From: Pleurotus ostreatus/Saccharomyces cerevisiae fusant
Taxonomy: Eukaryota; Opisthokonta
Length of the DNA: 32,648 bases
NCBI GenBank assembly: GCA_024196135.1
Contig: JAMQCK010000267.1
Location: 1-32,648, forward strand
Direction: 5' to 3'
The notes beneath the pieces are model-generated. The model did no database searches and had not been told where the DNA came from. It saw nothing but the letters and a program-made list of their open reading frames with translations. Of the stretch, positions 1 to 10,467 are shown piece by piece; position 1 is the stretch's first letter, and each line of letters begins with the position of its first letter. Position numbers and translations under genes: made by a program.

Positions 1-400
1 GAGAGCGTCGTGCGCCAGCTGAAGACTTGCGCTCGGTTAAGCGTGCGGGTGAGGGGAGGGGAGGGCGCGCACCTGGCTCTTCGCGCAACCCGATCTCGTC
101 GTGGGCGACGCAGGACATGATGCCGAGGAGTTGGGGGAGGTAGTCGTCGATGACCTGGGCTGTGTTAGCGATACATCGACTGGAGGAGATGGTGCTCTCG
201 CGCACCTTGACTTGTCTCAGGTAGTCCCTCTCGTCGCCTTCGGTGCGTTTGCTCTCCTTCAGTGCTGCGCGCAGGCTTGCACGCTGCAGAGTCGCATCGG
301 TGATGTGCGATGAGTAGTTCTTCGCCGCGCTATGGTCGGCGCAGAAGTCGGCGAAGGAGATGGCGCCAGTCGTAGGTAGTTCGTAGAGGTATGTGCTCAT
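1..400 (-). CDS. BRO1-like domain protein, N-terminal part (5' end of gene, runs off left edge)
   Basis: Partial gene read from position 400 downward. Exons 400-206, 154-73 and 25-1 join in phase; the introns (205-155 and 72-26) are 51 and 47 nt with GTGCGC donors. The visible product is about 100 residues. It starts MSTYLYELPTTG, contains a charged helix (LKESKRTEGDERDYL), then VIDDYLPQLLGIM, AHDEIGL and ends FSWRTTL. This pattern resembles the start of the BRO1-like (BROX/Alix-type) proteins annotated in basidiomycetes, which are linked to ESCRT and endosomal membranes. The resemblance is from memory of the family, and the diagnostic part of the domain lies outside the window. The start is the first ATG of the chain, with a short, poorly coding region upstream. 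Another helical cytosolic protein is possible. Confidence 0.5.
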   Translation of the reverse strand, partial: MSTYLYELPTTGAISFADFCADHSAAKNYSSHITDATLQRASLRAALKESKRTEGDERDYLRQVKVRESTISSSRCIANTAQVIDDYLPQLLGIMSCVAHDEIGLREEPGARPPLPSPARLTERKSSAGARRS

Positions 401-1854
401 CGCGGGAGATGCGATCCTTGGGCTTCTGTCCTCTGACTACGATGCGAGGTTTTCTATCCCGGCAGCAAGTTTTGATGCTGCCGTCTCGAGGCGTATGGTC
501 AAAGACAAAGGCAAGAGGCTGTTGTGATGGATAGAGGCAAGTGATTATCACATGCGGGCTAAGCGCCCGACGCATTAGGCGCCCACTCCAGCGCCATGCT
601 CGACTTTTCGTCTAAAGGTTCTTGAAAGATGTCCATATTGTACTTGCACTTAGGATCGTGTAGCAGTCAATGAGCGCACCAGACGGACAGTACGTCGATA
701 TACGCATCGCTTGCGAAACGCGAGGAGGCCTGCACCGCGAGGAGATAAATTCTGAAGAGCATTCGAGATACGATGGAGTATTATCTTTTTAGCTTCGAGA
801 ATAATCATAAGGATATATGTCGTTGTAAAGGACAGGGAGTCAAGCAAAGAACAAAGAACGTTCTGTTTGCCTGGTCTTGTGGTTGTTGGTTAGGCCTTCT
901 TCCCACGCTCCAGCGCTTGTCCTGAACCATCAACTACCGTGGAAGCCAGAATATATACCGCAGCCGAATCTCGCTCACAATCTCGGTCTGGGGCTCATCA
1001 AAATGAACGGACATCGCACCGAGGACTTTCGAAACGAGATGACCTCTGCGGACGGCCACCCTCGATTATCCTCCTTTCAGCCGCAGCTTTTACGACCTGT
1101 TCGCCATTATCGCGTGCTATCCACTCCTGACGAGCTGGAAGCCATGTCGCTTGAAACAATAGGCTCTCGTAAATTACCCTGGGAGGGATCTTCCGACCAT
1201 GATCCTACGCCCCTGCGGACAATAACAACGTTCACCGCTGCGCAAGTCTCAGTCACAGCTCCCTCCCACTTTTCTCATGCCTCATGTTTCGGGATCCCGG
1301 GGCCCTCAACTCCTGTGAATGCCGGCGAAAACCTTCGCGAACGACGGAGCCGCGGCTAATGCCCGGAGGCGGTGGCTATATGTGTTTTCTCAGCATTAAA
1401 TACAGGCATTGAGAAGGTGAGTGCGGAATCATTACGAAGCGAGGCCTGGCCTTCGCTGGCATTGACGCAGGGATTCCTAGGGACTGTATAGAAGAGGGTA
1501 TGTAGCCAGAGGGCTGGGCGTCGCGTGGCTAATCCGCCCGTGCTTTATGGAGAAGCGGAAGGCTAAAACCTTTCTCCTGCGTCATAATACCAGGCGAAGG
1601 ATACTAGGACGGTGGCCAAGCTCCCCCGCGTGAGGGATGCTCTCTGCCTCCGAAGACTGGCCGCTTCACGGGCTTTATTCAGCAGGGAACGCACAACCAG
1701 TACGTGGACGGTGAGTCGGTGAATCACCGCGCCTGATGCCGCTCCTATGATATTGACCGTGTCCTTTACAGGGCGCATTGTCACTACCAAATTCAACACT
1801 GATGTCCGCATCTCCAGCTGCGAGCAATGTGCATTCTCGCGGTGCCGGCCACGA
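401..1854. other. Intergenic region, no convincing gene
   Basis: About 1.45 kb between the divergently transcribed BRO1-like and UbiA-type genes. Open frames occur on both strands (the longest is a plus-strand frame at 877-1359). None shows a recognisable domain, a plausible exon chain or an internal motif, and compositions differ frame by frame as expected for chance frames. It should hold both promoters; only the UbiA-side TATA box is clear. Confidence 0.5.
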
Positions 1855-1861
1855 TATAAAA
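1855..1861 (+). promoter_or_regulatory. TATA box of the UbiA-type gene
   Basis: TATAAAA, 35 nt upstream of the chosen ATG at 1896, which itself sits in a good start context (GCCACCATG). The spacing implies a very short 5' leader if this box is used. Confidence 0.55.
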
Positions 1862-1895
1862 GCTGCGCGATAAACGGTGTGTAATCATCGCCACC

Positions 1896-3144
1896 ATGTT
1901 CCCAGAAATATTGAGTGCGCTGCGTCTCTTTGCTCGCACCGCGAAGCGGACAGCGGACGTCTCTTCGGAGGCGCTCTACACCCTCTACCTCTTCTCAGAG
2001 TCGAACATCATCGGTGTCCTACTACCCTCGGTGCGTGGACTTACATCAGTCTTCTCGCGCTACGCCAGCCCTAATGGGGTGTCTCGATAGCTTGCGATGG
2101 CCTACGCGCTCGTCGGCGTCTCTGACGTCGGCGCCTTCCTCGAGGGCTTTATTTGGCTAGAGCTTCATTTACTGGCGTTCGAGGTACGTCTCTGTCTTCC
2201 CACGAGATATCGTCGAAGATGTATTTTTGCCCTGACCTCGCGCCTTCGCAGATAATGAACCAGGTCCGCCTTTCTCCTTTTCCCCATCTCTCCGTCTCCG
2301 TCTGACGGCATCCTGACTGCCCAGGTCACCGGCATCGAGGAAGACAAGCTCGAGAAGCCCCATCGCCCGATCCCGAGCGGGCGGATCTCACCGGCCTCCG
2401 CGCGTGTGCTGTACGCCGGCGTCGTCGCTGCCGCCCTTCTCATGAGCGCGCGGCACGGCATCACTTGGGTGACTGTGGTCTTTGTCGTCGCGATTACGGT
2501 GTACAATGAGGGCGGCCTGGCGCGGTTCTGGTACTTTAAGTCGGGGCTTGCGTCACTTGGGTATGCGTGTTTTATCTCAGGGCCTGCGGTCTGCTTTAGT
2601 GAGTCGAGATTTCGCATCGACAATGAGTATTCTCACTGATGCCAACAAGGTCAGGACAGACCATTGCCTCCACAGGCCATCACCTCCCTCACGCAACTCG
2701 GCCTAATCTTCTTCACTACGGTAAGTATTCTAAGTATACGTCGTATCATGGACCTTGACATAGCATCCCCAGGGCCACGCTCAAGACTTTCGAGACCGCG
2801 AGGGCGACGCACTCATCGGCAGGAGGACCCTCGCCCTAATCCTCCCTCAGTCATTCGCTAGGTGGACCCTAAGCGCATCCATACTCGCATGGGCAACGGC
2901 GCTTTGCTACTACTGGGCGCCGCCAGCGCTCTTCTGTGTAGTGGTCTACGCTCTCGCAGGAGCAACAGCCGTGTCGTTCTTGACGGATCACTCGCAAGAG
3001 GCTGATCAACGCTCTTATGACTTGTACAACGTGTGTATCGTCCTCGTTCTCTGTTGATGTCGGGGCTAATGGATCTTCTAGTTGTGGCTGGTCTCGTGTA
3101 ACGTGCTTCCGCTGTTTGTGCGCTGGCGGGAGCTCAGTCCATGA
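1896..3144 (+). CDS. UbiA-family prenyltransferase / UbiA-type terpenoid synthase-like membrane protein
   Basis: Integral membrane protein of 301 aa. Exons: 1896-2030, 2091-2183, 2252-2263, 2325-2598, 2650-2720, 2773-3030, 3082-3144. Early residues resemble fungal UbiA-like enzymes (TLYLFSESN). The first metal-binding region is MNQVTGIEEDKLEKPHRP at about 78-95, followed by IPSGR. The second is GHAQDFRDREGD (196-207), giving the D-x2-D-x3-D motif (D200, D203, D207) that binds Mg-diphosphate. In the first motif only N79 and D87 of the classical NDxxDxxxD are kept, which in my recollection is common in the fungal clade annotated as UbiA-type terpenoid synthases. Hydrophobic segments fill the rest of the protein. 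Known family reactions are prenyl transfer or terpene cyclisation; the substrate cannot be inferred. Exon 3 is only 12 nt and encodes IMNQ, part of the first motif. The gene stands alone, with no P450 or other terpene enzyme nearby. It is unlikely to be COQ2, because the motif is too divergent. Confidence 0.85.
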
Positions 3145-3412
3145 GGCTGATCGTCTCCATAGAGTTTGATATCGAAGAAGACCTTGCTAGAGATGGTCGA
3201 CCTATTGTACATAGCTACAGGAGAGAAGTTATTGTTAGACCATATAACTACGTACGCGCATTATGGGGCTTAATTCAGGACGCACTGTGTCTCGTTGGTC
3301 TCTCCGAATCAACAGAGAGAGTGATGCTCGAAGAGAATGTATCCTGCAGAGCCTGAGACGGATTTACAAGTGCGCTCTTTTGGCACAAGCAGAAATCCTT
3401 TTTTTTAACCAC

Positions 3413-3494
3413 GGCGTGATAGCTCAGTTGGGAGAGCAGCAGACTGAAGACTTGAGCTTTCTGAAGGTCCCGCGTTCAATCCGCGGTCATGCCA
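3413..3494 (+). tRNA. tRNA-Phe (GAA), intron-containing
   Basis: An 82-nt cloverleaf. Acceptor arm GGCGTGA/TCATGCC (one G-T pair) with discriminator A; D arm GCTC..GAGC; anticodon GAA at 3446-3448; T arm CCGCG-TTCAATC-CGCGG. The mature length is 73 nt, so about 9 nt (near 3450-3458, ACTTGAGCT) is an intron one base 3' of the anticodon, the canonical place. Internal A and B boxes are present. A T5 Pol III terminator lies at 3516-3520. Base pair 27-43 looks like a G-A mismatch, also present in the second copy. CCA is not fully encoded. Confidence 0.93.
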
Positions 3495-3849
3495 TGAGTG
3501 AATGACCAGCACATCTTTTTCTGCGTCAAGACGATGCTACTGTTATGCAAGAAGCATTCGTCAGAATGTCGAGTATACATCTCTCAGGCACTTCGCCTTG
3601 GTGAAGACGTCCTGCAGTGAGATCCTGAGTCTCACAGATACGCTCTAGAACGCCTACCTCAAATCTGATAGTGCCAGGGCCTCAGCAAGCAATACGCCCC
3701 GCCAAATTCCAAGTGACAAAGTCCGAACTTTGTGATGAGTCACATCCACGTGCGTCGGGCATCACCGGACCGCGTTGCCGAAGGATGACGCCTGCTCGAT
3801 CTGCGCGCGTCCAGAGTTGTCAGACGCGACGATGGACGGTGGGCGGCGA
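3495..3849. other. Intergenic: tRNA terminator and Lon promoter region
   Basis: Contains the T5 terminator of the tRNA (3516-3520) and then about 330 nt leading into the Lon gene. No TATA box is evident. In-frame ATGs at 3775 and 3832 precede the chosen Lon start. Nothing else is recognisable. Confidence 0.4.
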
Positions 3850-6800
3850 ATGCTCGCCTCACTCGCTCAGCGGGCCCTGCGCCCTCAACGAACAGCCCAA
3901 ACACCATGGCCGCACTCAAGACTGCCTCCCGCGCTCCCCATCTCCGCGACGCTCGCCCGCGCTCTGTCAGCCTCCGCCATCGCGCGCCAGCCGCGCGCTC
4001 CGCCCTCGTCCAATGGCTCAGGCGCGCCGCCGCCTCCCTCGACACCCGCACGGCCCTCCGTACCCGCGGAGTATCCACACGTCCTGGCGCTGCCCATCGC
4101 GCGGCGGCCCCTCTTTCCCGGTTTCTACAAGGTGCGCACCCACCGTACTTCCTGGCTTACTCAGCCCAGTGCCGTGCTGACTCGTCGTTTGCAACCAGGC
4201 AGTCGTCATTCGCAACCCCGGCGTCGTCGCGGCCATCAAGGACATGATGGCGCGCGGGCAGCCGTACCTCGGCGCTTTTCTCCTCAAGGACTCGGCAGCG
4301 GACGCGGACGTGATCGAGTCGCTTGACCAGGTGCACGACGTTGGTGTATTTGCGCAGATTACGAGCGTGTTTGCGCCGGCGCAGGGACAACAGGGCAAGG
4401 ACGGCGAGGAGGAGGGCCTCACGGCTGTCCTCTACCCGCATAGGAGAATACGGATTACCAGTCTCGTCAAGGGTGTCGCTCAGGTTGAGGATGCGCCGGA
4501 CGCGAAGCTGGAAGGCGTAGACACGGTCACGGTTGACGCGGTTACGGACGCTGCAGCAGTGGAGAAGCCTTCGGAGACGCCCGCGACGGCGACCGAGGAG
4601 GCCGTCACTTCGCAGGACGCTTCGGGCCAGGACACTACCCAGGACGCCATCCCGACGCCACCAGCCAGCGAGGACGGTGATGGTGCGTGACGCAATCCTT
4701 GCTTTCGGTTCTGTCACTGACAAACAACCTTTCCTTCCTTGACATGCAACCTTTGCTTCCTGACATATCCTTTCCTTCCGCTGTCACTCCCGCCGCCTTC
4801 CTTGCTCCCGATCATCACAGATTCGCAGCCCCCGCCTGCCTCCGCGCACACGGCCTTCTTGCACTCGCACGCCGTCTCGGTCGTTGCGGTGGAGAACGTC
4901 ACTACGGCGCCGTACGACAAGGTGAGCGCTCCTTCCCATCATTCTGTACCCCCATTGGCTGCATGCACGTATCGCATACATGCGCATAGATCTCTACTTT
5001 CTCCTCGCGTTCTCTCATCATACACTCCATGCTAACATGCGATATTCTAGGATGCACCTGCCCTCCGTGCTCTCATGGCCGAAATTGTCAGTGTCTTCAA
5101 GGACATCGCGCAGCTCAACGCCCTCTTCCGCGACCAGGTCGCCAACTGGAGCGTCAACCAGGTTGCTGCCAACGTCTTCGACGAACCGGACAAGCTCGCG
5201 GACTTCGCCGCTGCTGTGAGCGCGGGCGAGGTCTCTGAGCTGCAGGCTGTACTCGAGGCGACGGACGTGCAGACACGGCTACAGCAGGCGCTGCTGGTGC
5301 TCAAGAAGGAGTTGATCAATGCGGAGTTGCAGGTGTGTGCTACTGACATGTCAATAAGTATGAAAGCTGACCCGCCTCCTAAGTCCAAACTCGCCCGTGA
5401 TGTCGACTCCAAGATCGCGAAGCGCCAGCGCGAGTACTACCTCATGGAGCAGCTCAAGGGCATCAAGAAGGAGCTCGGCATGGAATCCGACGGAAAGGAC
5501 AAGCTCATCGAGAAGTTCAAGGAGCGCGCAGCGCAGCTGAAGATGCCCGAGGGTGTACGTCACAATCAACTCACTTACTAGGCTATCCTCTTACGAAAGT
5601 AACAGGTTCGCAAAGTCTTCGACGAAGAACTCTCCAAGCTCGCGTCCCTCGAGCCTGCGGCTAGCGAAGCCAACGTGACGCGCAACTACCTCGAGTGGCT
5701 GACGCAAATCCCATGGGGGAAGCACTCGAAGGAGAACTACAGCATCGCGCACGCGACGAAGGTGCTTGACGAGGACCACTATGGACTACAGGACGTGAAG
5801 GATCGCATCCTCGAGTTCATTGCCGTGGGCAAGCTGAGGGGTACGGTGGGAGGTGAGTAGGATTGAATGTCCGTGTGTGGGGGTGTTGCTGATGAGGTAC
5901 ACAGTCGCAGCCGGTACGAACAAGACTGGCACTGGCAAGATCATCTGCCTTGTGGGCCCGCCTGGTGTGGGTAAGACTTCTATCGGCAAGAGCATTGCGC
6001 GCGCTTTGGATCGGCAGTTCTTCAGGTACGTTAACGCAATCATTTGCATCATTGCGAGATTGCTAACGTGCCTTTGTCTTCAGGTTCTCCGTCGGTGGTC
6101 TGACTGATGTTGCTGAGATCAAGGGCCACCGTCGCACCTACGTCGGCGCCCTGCCAGGCAAGATTATCCAGGCCTTGCGCCGCGTAGGCACAGAGAACCC
6201 GCTTGTGCTCATCGACGAGGTGGACAAGGTCGGCCGCGGCATCAACGGCGACCCAAGCAGCGCGCTGCTAGAGATGCTCGACCCGGAGCAGAACTCTGGG
6301 TTCATGGACCATTAGTGCGTTGTCTTCATCTGCCTGGCCCCTTCCATCCCTTCGCACCTTATACTGACCTCCCCTCCTCCCAGCATGGACGTCCCCGTCG
6401 ACCTGTCGCGCGTCCTGTTCGTGTGCACGGCGAACACGCTTGACACGATCCCGGCTCCTCTGCTCGACCGCATGGAGGTGATGGAGGTCTCGGGCTACGT
6501 GCTTGAGGAGAAGATGGTCATTGCCTCTCGGTACCTCGCCCCGCAGGCGAAGGAGGGTGCGGGCCTGAAGGACGCGGACGTGGAGCTTGAGGAGAACGCG
6601 GTGGACCGGCTGATCAAGTACTACTGCCGCGAGAGCGGGGTGCGCAATTTGAAGAAGCATGTGGAGAAGGTGGGTTTGTTTTGTTGCGCAGGGGCGGGCG
6701 AGGAAGATGGGTGAATTGCTAACGCGTATACGACTAGATTTTCCGCAAGGCGGCACTCAAGATCGTGCAGGACTTGGGCGAGGAGGGACTTCCGGAGCCG

Positions 6801-8278
6801 GGCACGAAGCCTGCGAAGGCGGACGCGCGCGCTTCTTCGGCGGCGGACGAGCGCTTGGTCGAGGCCGTCCAGGATAACGAGCCCGCATCTGCCTCTGAGG
6901 CTGCGCAAGCCGGTGAGGATGAGGCTGCCCGGAAGGCCCGCATCGCGGGCGCCTCTGCTATTCCCAAGAACGCCACCCCCTCTGCCGACGCAAACGAGCG
7001 CGTGAAGGAGGCCGTCCAGGACGACGAGCCGGCATCCGCATCGGCCGACAAGCAGGCGGGTGAGGACGAGGCGGCACGGTCAGCCCGCGTCGCAGGCGCG
7101 GAGACGGACCCGGCGGCGCCGCAGAGCAGCTTCGACCCCGCATCTGCGAAGAGCGGGTTTGATTCGGGCGCGGCGGCGAAGGACGGCGAGGACAGCACGG
7201 TCGAGTCAACGGAGCCGGCGTCGAATGCACCGGGTGCGCCGGCGGAGGACCCGGAGAAGGAGGTGACGACGGTCGAGCGCGCGCCGATGAAGGTGCCGGA
7301 CTATGTGCATGTGCGGATTACGGCGGATAATCTGAAGGTGGGTGGTGGTTTGGGGCTGAGGTCGTGGGGTTTGGTGGCTGACGCTAATGCGTTTTGTGCA
7401 GGACTACGTCGGCCCGCCTGTCTACCAGAAGGACCGCATGTACGCTCGCCAGCCGCCTCCGGGTGTGAGCACCGGCCTTGGCTACCTTGGCAATGGGTCT
7501 GGCGCTGTGATGCCCATCGAGGCGATTGTAAGCTCGCTTGTCCTGACAAGACCATTGAACTGCATAGTGACTCTTGTCTGCAGAGCATGCCCGGCAAGGG
7601 CGGTCTCCAGCTCACCGGCAAGCTCGGCGAGGTCATCCGCGAGAGCGCGCAGATCGGCTTGAGCTGGGTGAAGGCACACGCGTACGAGCTCGGGCTTACC
7701 GACGCGCGCGGCTTCACCGCCAGCGCGTTCGAGGAGGCTGAGGACGATGCGGCGAAGGCAGAGCCTCGGCGCGGAGAGCCCTTCCTGACCGATCGCGATA
7801 TGCATTTGCATATGCCCGAGGGCAGCATCGGCAAGGAGGGCCCGAGTGCGGGCACGGCGATCCTGACGGCGCTGGTCAGCTTGTTGACGCGGACGAGGGT
7901 GAACCCTGATATTGGTAGGTGCTGCATTGGGGTGCAGGTCATGGGATGTTGACGAGATGCTTGCAGCTATGACGGGAGAGATCTCGCTTGTGGGTCAGGT
8001 TCTGCCTGTTGGCGGCTTGAAGGAGAAGATCCTGGCGGCGCATCGCGCAGGGATTAAGACTATTATCGCGCCTGCGGCTAACCGCTCCGGTGAGTGATAC
8101 GCTCTGCGCATGAGGGCGATGGAAACTAACGAATGTGTCAGACATCGAGGACAAGGTCCCCGAGAGCGTCAAGACCGGCATCCGGTTCGTGTACGTCGAG
8201 GACGTGCGCGAGGTGCTCGAGGAGGTCTTCCGCGGCGAGAAGATCGTCGACGTCTGGAGGGAACGCATGCCGTGGTAA
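3850..8278 (+). CDS. PIM1: Mitochondrial Lon protease (PIM1/LONP1 homologue)
   Basis: ATP-dependent serine protease of the mitochondrial matrix that degrades misfolded and oxidised proteins and binds mtDNA (family knowledge). Product 1173 aa. Exons: 3850-4131, 4199-4682, 4821-4921, 5051-5332, 5384-5554, 5606-5852, 5905-6025, 6084-6314, 6384-6669, 6738-7337, 7402-7527, 7584-7914, 7967-8089, 8142-8278. The N-terminus is Arg/Ala/Ser-rich, as expected for a mitochondrial presequence. The LAN domain begins near [18 protein letters not shown] and is interrupted by an acidic, Thr/Pro-rich insert in exons 2-3. Walker A is GPPGVGKT (540-547), Walker B is VLIDEVD, and the sensor region has [10 protein letters not shown]. 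The catalytic dyad is Ser1065 (GPSAG) and Lys1108 (GGLKEK), 43 residues apart as in E. coli and human Lon. A long acidic insert of about 150 aa between the AAA+ and protease domains holds an internal repeat. The start at 3850 was preferred over in-frame ATGs at 3832 and 3775 because it gives a cleaner presequence. Confidence 0.96.
6843..7100 (+). repeat. Internal tandem repeat in the Lon inter-domain linker
   Basis: Two diverged units of 37 residues, 49 residues apart (about residues 771-807 and 820-856). Both share the order (E)AVQD-(N/D)EPASAS, then QAGEDEAAR and finally AR(I/V)AGA. The repeat lies in exon 10, in the disordered acidic linker just before the proteolytic domain. An intragenic duplication of about 147 bp explains it. 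Confidence 0.8.
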
Positions 8279-8675
8279 ATGGGGACCGACGGACTGGAGA
8301 CATCTAATGTGCGCGCCTAGCGCGTTCGATGTGGCATGGGTAGGGACGGCGCGGGTGGTTGCCCTACTAGGCATCCTCGCCCGAGGTGCTGCAGGGTCCC
8401 TTGACGCCCGCCGCGTAGTGTGGCTACAGTAGAGCTTAGTATGTTATCGCGTACTCACTGTATATTACGATCAGCAAGACTCGTTATCGCAACTCTCTTT
8501 TCTTATGTGGCACCTTGTTTTGGTGAACGCGCTCGGCGTTTGCCGATTACAGCAAGGCAGAGGAAGTGATTAAAATCTATCTTGCTTCTTGCCTCGACGA
8601 CCGTCTCGACATCATCGCCTGCCGGAACATCAGGTCTCAGGCTTCAAGCTCGAGGCTCGCGTGTGAAGCACACGC
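8279..8675. other. Intergenic: Lon 3' region and APH-like promoter
   Basis: About 400 nt between the Lon stop codon and the next start on the same strand. No gene, TATA box or repeat is recognised. An AT-rich stretch (around 8570) lies about 100 nt upstream of the next ATG. Confidence 0.35.
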
Positions 8676-9586
8676 ATGATGACTACGGTGTCTTTGCTTC
8701 ACCGCATTCTCATACGGCTCGTCCGACTATTCCCCCACGACAAGCGCGCTTGGTTCTGGCATAAGATGGAATGCTCTGCCTTCAAAGTTATGGGCGTTAC
8801 GCTTCGGCTCAATCTCTTTCTGAAGCACACACATTACGACTATGAAGCCACAGTCCTTCGCTATGTCGCCCAGCACACGTCCATTCCTGTGCCGACCGTC
8901 ATCGACACCCTGCACCTTGGCGAGGACCATTTTCTCATCGTCATGTCCGAGATTCCTGGCAACGACCTCGACTCTACCTTTCGAGACATGACGGAAGAGC
9001 AAACAGCGCATGTTGTACGACAGCTCTCTGGCCTTCTGGCCCAGATACGCGCCTTACCACCCCCGCAACCAGGCGTCTGCGCTTTAGGGGAAGAGGTGAT
9101 ACGCGACAACCGATTGTCGTTCTCCATGAAGCCCTGGGGACCATTCTCCACCGTACCCGAGTTTCACGACTATCTGCTGCAGCGCTCCGAGCTTCGCCTC
9201 GACGAGTGCGAGCACCCTGAGGAAGTTCTCTCCGTGATCAAGAAGAGTCATTCCAAGATTCATCGGGTGTGCTTCACGCATAACGACTTCCACCCCGGTA
9301 ACATCATGGTTGACGATGACTTTAACGTCACCGGGCTGGTGGACTGGGAGATGTCGGCGTGGATGCCCGAATATTGGTATGTGCTGTCGCCCCGCAGATC
9401 TGCGGCTGTTGGGAGTTGTCGAACTGATACAAACGGTCCAGGGAGTATACGAAGGCCCTATACCTGCCGTACTACAAGTCAAAAAAGGCGAAGTGGTACG
9501 AGATCATGACGAGGATCTTCCCGCAGTACGACGACGAGCTGTCGGCAGAAGTCGAGATCTTATTTTGGAGGAGATGCTATAACTGA
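8676..9586 (+). CDS. Aminoglycoside phosphotransferase (APH)-fold protein kinase-like
   Basis: Product 281 aa from exons 8676-9376 and 9442-9586 (65-nt intron, phase 2). The C-lobe carries the APH/choline-kinase catalytic (Brenner) motif FTHNDFHPGNIMV, with D204 and N209 as likely catalytic and metal-binding residues. It is followed by LVDWEMS (D223), the second metal-binding Asp. In the N-lobe LFLKHTHYDYEATVL supplies a candidate ATP-binding Lys50 and a Glu, followed by IPVPTVID and HFLIVMSEIPG. These features place it in the large fungal APH-domain family, most members of which have no known substrate. Nothing here indicates antibiotic resistance. It ends with a basic, aromatic tail (YYKSKKAKW). 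ATG 8676 is followed at once by a second ATG; either could be used. Confidence 0.9.
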
Positions 9587-9846
9587 AGTCAGATCGCGTT
9601 CCATACACTTCGAGCGCAACTGCAGACACTGTATATATGGCCATCGTGCGCGCGGTCTGCGCATTCTACGTTGAGGACACCGGATTAGACTCGGTGTGGG
9701 AGTCTATAAATTCAAAGGGACCTCTGTCGATAATGAGCGTCTTGATGTGACTGCTCAAATTGCAAATCCCGAGGCTGGTGAATCTTTGTCCTTCGTTTGG
9801 CTTTCGCGCGCGCAAAGAAAAAAAGCGGAGGTGAGCTCAGAGTATA

Positions 9847-9928
9847 TGGCATGACCGCGGATTGAACGCGGGACCTTCAGAAAGCTCAAATCTTCAGTCT
9901 GCTGCTCTCCCAACTGAGCTATCACGCC
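9847..9928 (-). tRNA. tRNA-Phe (GAA), intron-containing, second copy
   Basis: The reverse complement matches the tRNA at 3413-3494 over all 82 nt except one base in the intron (ATTTGAGCT here, ACTTGAGCT there). The mature tRNA is therefore identical. A run of seven A at 9818-9824 reads as a T7 Pol III terminator on the minus strand. Flanking sequences show no further similarity to the first copy. Confidence 0.93.
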
Positions 9929-10467
9929 GTTGTAGGTATGTGACTGAGTGGTGTAGAAATGCGCTCCTGTAAAAGATGGTAGCTCGAAGGGTACTCACCG
10001 ATAGGTAAACGGAGAGGGGGGCTCAAAAAGCTAGGGCAGTGGACCGAGGCAAGCAGTATCGGTATTTTCCGAGACCTAAGTTCGACCTGACTCCCCAAGT
10101 CGTACATATATATGGACGCGATGGAACGAGAAAGTGGGTAATGTTGGTCAAGGCAAAAGGATATCGCACTCAAAGATATAATGAGTGTCCTTGTCCTTCA
10201 GCGAAACCGTACATGGTATGGGCGGTACTATCTATAAGTCAATTTTGGCTGGTAAAGGTCGAGGTCACTGCTTCATTGTCGCTGTCCTCGCTGGCTGGGC
10301 GCCGAAAGGACTGAAAGCCTTCTTCCGCAACATCCTCCGAGTGATGATCCGAGCGAAACCACTGGCCAGGCTTGAGAGAAAAGCCTAGACTTCACCACAA
10401 GGATGTGAGCTATCGACCAGCAGCGATGATGCCACCGAGAGACTTACCAGCACCCATCCACAAGCAA
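9929..10467. other. Intergenic region, nothing recognised
   Basis: About 540 nt between the 5' side of the minus-strand tRNA and the 3' end of F-box-like copy 1. Plus-strand frames at 10039-10314 and 10185-10388 have no recognisable motif and no supporting exon structure. Confidence 0.35.

Noticed and set aside
877..1359. 160-codon plus-strand frame in the left intergenic region
   Set aside because: No recognisable motif, no supporting exon chain and a competing frame at 939-1130; no more than expected by chance in GC-rich DNA.
3141..3505. Short plus-strand frames overlapping the UbiA stop codon and the tRNA
   Set aside because: The second runs through the tRNA gene and neither has a domain.
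10039..10388. Two overlapping plus-strand frames after the second tRNA
   Set aside because: No motif, no splice support and no similarity to anything else in the window.
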